Shown: positions 5,911 to 10,380 of the stretch, in pieces
Numbering within the stretch: the first letter of the stretch is position 1
How the letters are laid out: every line of letters starts with the position of its first letter
From: Candidatus Stercoripulliclostridium merdigallinarum
GTDB lineage: Bacteria > Bacillota > Clostridia > Christensenellales > DTU072
NCBI GenBank assembly: GCA_018714575.1
Contig: DVNF01000050.1
Location: 1-10,380, forward strand
Length of the DNA: 10,380 bases
Direction: 5' to 3'
Notes under the pieces: model-generated
What the model was told of the DNA's origin: nothing
The model's input: the letters and a program-made list of their open reading frames with translations, nothing else
The model's database searches: none
Made by a program: the position numbers and the translations under genes

Positions 5911-7485
5911 ATGCGATACAAAAGGTTGCTCGTAATTCTATTAATTATAGCCGTTCTGTGCGTTGCGGTTGCCTGTAACGACGATTCGGATACCCAAAAT
6001 CCGGATAATCAAACTCCGGGCACGCAACTGCCGGAAGGACAGAATCCGTCGGGAAACGATAACGACCAGGGTAACGGCGAAACCGACGGCGAACCCGACG
6101 GCGACGCAGGCGAAGGCGAAGACGAAGGCGGCGGAAACATAACGGCTTATGAAAGCGACGGTACGTTTTATTATTTGTCTAATGCGGAAGGGTATACTTT
6201 GACCTCGGCTGTAAACGAAAATTTAAACGTCGCCAATATTCCCGAAACGTTTAATTCCAAACCCGTTACCGAAATAGGCGAGGAGGCTTTCCGTTTGGCG
6301 CCGTGGCTTTCGGACGTCACCGTTCCGTCGACCGTAAAGGTCATTCGGGAACAGGCTTTTTCGTTGTGCAGAAATTTAACTTCGATAACCTTTGCGGAGG
6401 GCAGCGAGCTTGTTTCTATAGGCGACAACGCGTTCCGCGCGGCTGAGAATTTGCAAGCTATAGTGTTGCCCGACTCGTTGTTGTCGGTGGGCGCGGATTG
6501 CTTTAACGAAGCGGAAGCTTTGGCAAACGTTACCTGTTCGAACGTTATCAGAATAGGGCGCGACGCATTCGATAATACCGCTTACATTCAAAAACAGTAC
6601 GAACTACCCGGCATAATCGTCATCGGAAAAACGGCTTACGCTTACGTCGAAGTCGACGGCGGCGCCGCCAACTTGGACGTTTACGAGGGAATCGAATCGA
6701 TAGCCGACGGCGCTTTCGAGGACAACGACACGATAGTTTCCGTTACAATATCTTCGACCGTCAGCCATATCGGCGAGGGCGCTTTTGCTTATTGCGACAA
6801 TATCCAAAGTATCGAAGTCGACCCGGCAAACGCATCTTATTATTCGCAGGATAACGCCGTTTTGCAAGAAGTTTCAGGCGGTATCAGATTACTGCGCGGA
6901 GTCGACGCGATTCCGGAAGGCGTGACCGAAATAGCCGCAAAGGCTTTTTCGGGCTCGGCAAAGGTCGTCAACGTGGAAATGTCCGACGAGATCACCGCTA
7001 TGGGCGCGGAGGCTTTCGCGGAGTGTCTGAATTTAACGTCGGTCGTTTTGTCGGACGGGCTGACGGCACTGGAAAGTTTTGTCTTTTCGGGAGCGACTTC
7101 CTTGCAAAACGTCACGGTTTCGCCGGGTATTCGCAGCGTGTCGGGTACGGCGTTCAGCGGTTGCACGGCGCTAAGCACTGTGACGATAGATTCGCCTTTC
7201 GTGATAGAAGCGGCAGATATGTCCATGGACGTAGGACACCTGCTACAGTGGGCGGAGACCGTATATATTCCTAAAGCTTTGACTGCGGAAGAATTGTCCG
7301 CGGCAAAGAAAGAACTTGAATCGAAACTGACGGGCGAAGAGCTTGCCGCGGCGATATCGGAGCTGGAAAGCTATAACTCCAACTTGAAAAACGCCTATTC
7401 CGCATATCTTGCCGCCGAGTTTACCGCAGTCGCCGAGGACCCGGAAATGCCGGGGTACCGCGTATTCGTCAGGAACGACAAATGA
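5911..7485 (+). CDS. BspA-like leucine-rich-repeat lipoprotein
   Basis: This 524-residue protein begins with a lipoprotein-type signal: basic RYKR, a hydrophobic stretch, then VAVAC with the likely lipidated Cys at residue 22 (Ala at -3 is less usual than Leu). Residues 23-76 are a flexible acidic spacer rich in Asp, Glu, Gly, Asn and Pro. From residue 119 to about 440 there are about eleven repeats of the Treponema/BspA LRR type (LRR_5), with cores such as VTEIGEEAF, IESIADGAF and VSHIGEGAF, each followed by a strand like LTSITF. Residues 225-260 interrupt the series with the TAY...IIVIGKTAYAY segment often seen in Clostridia BspA-like proteins. Residues 457-505 form a helical tail (EELSAAKKELESKL and on), and no LPXTG or surface-layer anchor follows. 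It is likely held to the outer face of the membrane. Ligand unknown; members of the family are linked to adhesion or protein binding. Confidence 0.9.
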   Translation: MRYKRLLVILLIIAVLCVAVACNDDSDTQNPDNQTPGTQLPEGQNPSGNDNDQGNGETDGEPDGDAGEGEDEGGGNITAYESDGTFYYLSNAEGYTLTSAVNENLNVANIPETFNSKPVTEIGEEAFRLAPWLSDVTVPSTVKVIREQAFSLCRNLTSITFAEGSELVSIGDNAFRAAENLQAIVLPDSLLSVGADCFNEAEALANVTCSNVIRIGRDAFDNTAYIQKQYELPGIIVIGKTAYAYVEVDGGAANLDVYEGIESIADGAFEDNDTIVSVTISSTVSHIGEGAFAYCDNIQSIEVDPANASYYSQDNAVLQEVSGGIRLLRGVDAIPEGVTEIAAKAFSGSAKVVNVEMSDEITAMGAEAFAECLNLTSVVLSDGLTALESFVFSGATSLQNVTVSPGIRSVSGTAFSGCTALSTVTIDSPFVIEAADMSMDVGHLLQWAETVYIPKALTAEELSAAKKELESKLTGEELAAAISELESYNSNLKNAYSAYLAAEFTAVAEDPEMPGYRVFVRNDK

Positions 7486-7532
7486 CAATAATTAATCCGG
7501 GAGAGCCTTTCGGGCGAAAATATCTATGTTGA
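7482..7532 (+). other. Possible 16-codon minicistron before manA
   Basis: An ATG overlaps the stop of the lipoprotein gene (ATGA at 7482-7485). It opens a 16-codon frame whose TGA at 7530-7532 overlaps the first codons of manA. The frame contains GGGAGAG (7499-7505), too far from the manA start to act as its normal ribosome site. The arrangement could pass ribosomes from one gene to the next, since manA has no good Shine-Dalgarno. A frame this short may be chance. Confidence 0.15.
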
Positions 7533-8503
7533 TAAAAGCGTTAAAACTGAAGCCCGTCACCAAAGAATATATCTGGGGCGGTCGTAAATTAAAATCGGAG
7601 TGGGGCAAAGAGGCGGATACCGCGACTGTGTCGGAAAGTTGGGAACTTTCCGATTTTCCCGGATCCGAATCCGTCATCGACGACGAAATGTATCCCGGGT
7701 ATACCTTGGGAAAGCTGTATGAAAAGCACCCCGAATTTTTCGGCGATAAGATAAGAGATTTCAAACGCTTTCCGTTGCTGATAAAATTGGTGGACGCCGG
7801 AAAGGATCTGTCCGTTCAAGTCCACCCGAACGACGAATACGCCGCCGCCAACGAGGGCGGTTCCTACGGAAAAACGGAATGTTGGTACGTTTTGGACGCC
7901 GATCCCGATTCCTATATTTTATTGGGGTTTAAACGCGACGTCACTCGTGAGGAATTGAAAACTGCGCTGGAAAACGGTACGGTCACGGAGCTGATGAATA
8001 AAATATACGTCAAACCCGGTGATTTTTACTTTGTTCCTGCGGGCACGGTACACGCGCTTTGCAAGGGAGTTACCGTGTTGGAGGTCCAGGAAAATTCTAA
8101 TATTACCTACCGTCTGTACGATTATAACAGAACGGATAAGGACGGCAATCCGCGCAAATTGCATATAAAAGAAGCTTTGGAGGTAGCAAATCTTTCGGCA
8201 TACGTTCCCGAAGCTCAAAAGGAGTACAGGGACTTTATTTACGGTAAAGTCAGAAAATTGTGCTCCTGCGAATATTTTAAGATCAAAGAAGTGCAGTTCA
8301 ACGACTTGTACATAATGTATGCTTTCGACGGCTTTGCCGCCTTTACGGTTGCGGAGGGCGAAGGAAAATTGTTGAAAGAGGACGCTCCGAACGCAAACGC
8401 GGACGGCGTACCGTTTAAAAAGGGAGATACTTTCTTTGTGCCTCGCGGCGCCATGGTCAGGTTGGTCGCGCCGCACGGAAAAATCATTATTACCGAAATT
8501 TAA
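7526..8503 (+). CDS. manA: Mannose-6-phosphate isomerase, class I
   Basis: This 325-residue cytoplasmic zinc enzyme interconverts mannose 6-phosphate and fructose 6-phosphate, joining mannose use (or GDP-mannose supply) to glycolysis. It has the short form found in Bacillota (about 315-325 residues), made of two cupin-like halves. The zinc ligands expected for the family are visible: Q98 and H100 in SVQVHPND, E118 in GKTECWYV, and H176 in VPAGTVHAL. The opening VTKEYIWGGRKL and LLIKLVDAGKDLSVQVHP are also family-typical. The ATG at 7526 is the first in-frame start that preserves the N-terminal strand; no strong Shine-Dalgarno is close to it. It lies 40 bases after the lipoprotein gene with no terminator between, and 14 bases before the ROK kinase, so the two sugar genes are very likely one unit. 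A role in polysaccharide or mannan breakdown is plausible but not shown. Confidence 0.95.
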   Translation: MLIKALKLKPVTKEYIWGGRKLKSEWGKEADTATVSESWELSDFPGSESVIDDEMYPGYTLGKLYEKHPEFFGDKIRDFKRFPLLIKLVDAGKDLSVQVHPNDEYAAANEGGSYGKTECWYVLDADPDSYILLGFKRDVTREELKTALENGTVTELMNKIYVKPGDFYFVPAGTVHALCKGVTVLEVQENSNITYRLYDYNRTDKDGNPRKLHIKEALEVANLSAYVPEAQKEYRDFIYGKVRKLCSCEYFKIKEVQFNDLYIMYAFDGFAAFTVAEGEGKLLKEDAPNANADGVPFKKGDTFFVPRGAMVRLVAPHGKIIITEI

Positions 8504-8507
8504 TTGC

Positions 8508-8513
8508 GGAGGG
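8508..8513 (+). promoter_or_regulatory. Shine-Dalgarno for the ROK kinase
   Basis: GGAGGG lies 4 bases before the ATG at 8518 and starts 5 bases after the manA stop. It fixes the start codon and supports joint transcription with manA. Confidence 0.8.
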
Positions 8514-8517
8514 AATC

Positions 8518-9465
8518 ATGTATTACATAGGAATCGACGTCGGCGGTATGAGTATAAAAGCCGGTATTGTAGACGAAACGGGAAAACTTTATATCAAAGA
8601 CTCCGTCCCGACTTTGCCGGAAAGACATTATTCGGAGATAGTCGCGGACATGGCGGCTCTTTGCAAAAAAATTGCCGCAGATCTGGGAATAGCGATCGGG
8701 GAAATCGTCGGAGTAGGCATGGGTATTCCGGGCACCATAAATTCAAAGGCAGGAGTTATAACCTATTCCAATAACATAAACTTTGAAAAGGTCCCCGTCG
8801 TAAAAGAATTCCAAAAGTATATAAATTGCCCGGTGTATATTAACAACGACGCAAACGCGGCGGCTTTGGGCGAAGCCAAGTTCGGCTCCGGCAAGGGTAG
8901 CCGCGACGTAGTGTTCGTCACGTTGGGTACGGGAGTCGGCACCGGCATCATCACCGAAGGCATATTGTTGGAAGGCAAGATGGGCGCAGGCGCCGAGGGC
9001 GGTCACATAGCCTTGAAAATGGGCGGCGAGCTGTGCAGCTGCGGAAAACGCGGTTGCTGGGAAGCCTACGCTTCGGCATCGGCGCTGATCCGTCAGACGC
9101 GTAAAGCCATGGAATCGCATCCCGACAGCTTGATGAACAAGGAAGCGGCAAAGGAAGGAAAAGTCAGCGGCAGAACGGCGTTCAACGCCGCGAAACGCGG
9201 CGACAACGTTGCAAAAAAAGTCGTCGACAACTATATCAAATATGTTGCCGAAGGCATTATCAGTATGGTAAACCTGTTCCGCCCGGATTACGTTTTGATA
9301 GGCGGAGGCATCTCCAACGAAGGCGATTGGCTGATGCAAAAGATCCAAAGGCGCGTCAACCGCTACAGCTTCGGCGGACACAGAAATCCCAAAGTCTACG
9401 TCAGAAAAGCCGTGCTGGGTAACGACGCAGGTATCTACGGCGCCGCGGCGCTGGCAATGAAATAG
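8518..9465 (+). CDS. ROK family sugar kinase (glucokinase-like)
   Basis: This 315-residue protein phosphorylates a hexose with ATP; glucose is the usual substrate of close Clostridia and Bacillus GlcK-type members. The N-terminal phosphate loop is GIDVGGMSIKAG (Met-Ser replacing the more common Thr-Asn). The sugar-binding and catalytic region is INNDANAAALGEA, with the catalytic Asp at residue 111. The second ATP loop is VTLGTGVGTGI. The ROK zinc site is complete: H163 in EGGHIAL plus C173, C175 and C180 in CSCGKRGC, followed by E182. It has no N-terminal helix-turn-helix, so it is a kinase rather than a ROK repressor. It follows manA after 14 bases with a strong ribosome site. ROK members also act on mannose, fructose, allose or N-acetyl sugars; next to manA, a mannose or fructose role is possible, but the sequence alone does not decide it. 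Confidence 0.93.
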   Translation: MYYIGIDVGGMSIKAGIVDETGKLYIKDSVPTLPERHYSEIVADMAALCKKIAADLGIAIGEIVGVGMGIPGTINSKAGVITYSNNINFEKVPVVKEFQKYINCPVYINNDANAAALGEAKFGSGKGSRDVVFVTLGTGVGTGIITEGILLEGKMGAGAEGGHIALKMGGELCSCGKRGCWEAYASASALIRQTRKAMESHPDSLMNKEAAKEGKVSGRTAFNAAKRGDNVAKKVVDNYIKYVAEGIISMVNLFRPDYVLIGGGISNEGDWLMQKIQRRVNRYSFGGHRNPKVYVRKAVLGNDAGIYGAAALAMK

Positions 9466-9475
9466 CCATGAAATA
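9454..9475 (+). repeat. 11-bp tandem duplication at the kinase/unknown gene junction
   Basis: GCAATGAAATA (9454-9464) is followed directly by GCCATGAAATA (9465-9475), 10 of 11 bases identical. The first copy contains the last codons and part of the stop of the kinase. The second copy supplies the ATG at 9468 and first codons of the next gene. The start of the downstream gene thus looks like a copy of the end of the upstream one. Confidence 0.8.
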
Positions 9476-10380
9476 CAAAATTTTCGACTACGGCGTACCG
9501 GGCAGGAAACCTTTCGTGGAAAACTACGAAGGCTCTTCCGCGACCGGACCTAAAATCGACGCGGACTGTTATCCGAAAAGACCTTTGGTGTGTCTGAATT
9601 CTTTGCCCGATTCTCCGAACGGAGCTTGCGTCGCGGGTAAAGCAGGCAGCGTTTGGCTGTTAAAATACTCGGTATTCAAAAACGGCAAGTGGGCGGAAGC
9701 CGAAGCTCTTTCGGAACCCGATTATTCCGCCGCGTCGAAAGACGGCAGATTCAGATATTTGATGTCGCACGGCGTAGCCGTCACTTTCGTTAAATACGAT
9801 ATTTCCTCTTTTGCGGTCAGCTTGACCGCGTTGGAAAAGCTGAAAATAAGATTGGAATTCATGCCTTTGTTTCCCGATTACGCCGAAATGAAGTTGCAAA
9901 TGAATACCGTAATAGCTTCGGCGCCCGAACACGCCGTCATAATCGGTACCGAACGTCGCGCCGAAAACTTTATAATACACGAAGGGCGTTACGACGTTAC
10001 TTTCGATAACAAAGCAAGACGGGAATGGGCGGCTTTGACGGTGTTCGGCAGCAGATCCAAAGGCACTTACGACATTGGAATGGACAAAGTCATATACGAA
10101 GTGGCTTTGAATAAGGGCAGCAGTAAGCTGACGGCTTTTGTGCGCGTCGGCACCGAAGATTCCGTAAAAGAAGTGCCTTCGGAAGAAGAACTTATCAGAG
10201 GGATAGGCAATGCCGAATTGGAATATACCGCTTTGAAAGCGGTAGGGACAGGCAATCTGGCAGGCAAGATCGGCGAAATTTATTCGGGTATTTATTCTCA
10301 TCGCGCATACGACGCTTTGCGCATGGGAATTTCCTATTATCCCGATAAAAACGCCGCCGACGCCGCTTTGACGGCGGAAC
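9468..10380 (+). CDS. Unidentified protein, 5' part (possible carbohydrate-active enzyme)
   Basis: An open frame runs from the ATG at 9468 to the right edge with no stop: 304 full codons of a longer gene. I do not recognise the family. The N terminus (MKYKIFDYGVPGRKPF) has no signal peptide or membrane helix, so the protein is probably cytoplasmic. Residues of about 60-230 look beta-rich, with alternating strands such as SVWLLKYSVF, VAVTFVKYDI, HAVIIGTE and KLTAFVRVG. From about residue 238 (SEEELIRG) the pattern turns helical (LAGKIGEIYSGIY, YDALRMGISY). A beta-sandwich leading into a helical domain is common in enzymes with (alpha/alpha)6 barrels, such as families near GH63, GH37 or GH15, and the neighbours ManA and ROK kinase fit a sugar-releasing role; this is inference only. 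It starts 2 bases after the kinase stop, without a Shine-Dalgarno, so it is probably translated by coupling. Codon use matches its neighbours. No catalytic residue can be named. Confidence 0.75.
   Translation, partial: MKYKIFDYGVPGRKPFVENYEGSSATGPKIDADCYPKRPLVCLNSLPDSPNGACVAGKAGSVWLLKYSVFKNGKWAEAEALSEPDYSAASKDGRFRYLMSHGVAVTFVKYDISSFAVSLTALEKLKIRLEFMPLFPDYAEMKLQMNTVIASAPEHAVIIGTERRAENFIIHEGRYDVTFDNKARREWAALTVFGSRSKGTYDIGMDKVIYEVALNKGSSKLTAFVRVGTEDSVKEVPSEEELIRGIGNAELEYTALKAVGTGNLAGKIGEIYSGIYSHRAYDALRMGISYYPDKNAADAALTAE

Noticed and set aside
5977..6138. GAC/GGC/GAA-rich stretch as a DNA repeat array or CRISPR-like element
   Set aside because: It is a low-complexity acidic linker within the lipoprotein reading frame; units are irregular and there are no spacers.
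7499..7516. Hairpin or terminator between the LRR gene and manA
   Set aside because: Only about three base pairs (GCC/GGC around TTTCG) and no T run; too weak to support.
8518..9465. ROK protein as a transcriptional repressor
   Set aside because: There is no N-terminal helix-turn-helix, and the catalytic Asp and both ATP loops are present, so it is a kinase.
9660..10301. 213-codon open frame on the minus strand at the right end
   Set aside because: The + strand frame from 9468 stays open for 304 codons, has the codon use of its neighbours and continues the operon. The reverse product is rich in Phe, Arg and Tyr, like the other shadows.

Overview
The window is a compact, single-strand stretch of a bacterial chromosome. 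Almost every base lies in a gene read on the + strand. The first part is a V/A-type ATPase operon, joined to a large BspA-like leucine-rich-repeat lipoprotein gene. A sugar-phosphate cluster follows: mannose-6-phosphate isomerase, a ROK sugar kinase and an unidentified partial gene. Clear Shine-Dalgarno sites, the V-type ATPase and the BspA/LRR_5 protein point to an anaerobic Clostridia-type member of the Bacillota, probably uncultured and host-associated. GC content is near 50% by eye, with heavy use of GAC, GAA and TTG codons. A Christensenellales-like lineage is only a guess.

Positions 1-5902 hold the ATPase genes in the order K (3' end only), E, C, F, A, B, D. Junctions are tight or overlapping: E and C by 4 bp, C and F by 8 bp, with gaps of 10-50 bp elsewhere. 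A and B form the catalytic head, D and F the central shaft, C links the shaft to the K ring, and E is the peripheral stalk. Subunit I and the second peripheral-stalk subunit (G/H) are not seen; the window begins inside K, so they may lie upstream. The visible half of K carries a Gln and a Glu matching two Na+ ligands of the Enterococcus hirae enzyme, which suggests, without proving, Na+ coupling.

Positions 5911-7485 encode a secreted lipoprotein with an acidic spacer, about eleven Treponema-pallidum-type LRRs and a helical tail. Its Shine-Dalgarno overlaps the stop codon of subunit D, so it is probably co-transcribed with the ATPase. Positions 7526-9465 encode ManA and a ROK kinase. From 9468 a further gene runs off the right edge; it looks like a beta-rich domain entering a helical one, and I cannot assign it to a family.

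No RNA gene, CRISPR array, insertion sequence, phage gene or convincing terminator was seen, and no gene-free stretch exceeds 50 bases. No new multi-gene system is evident. The most unusual DNA-level signal is that three gene junctions (K/E, B/D, kinase/unknown gene) are built from short tandem duplications, and all three precede genes with no good Shine-Dalgarno.
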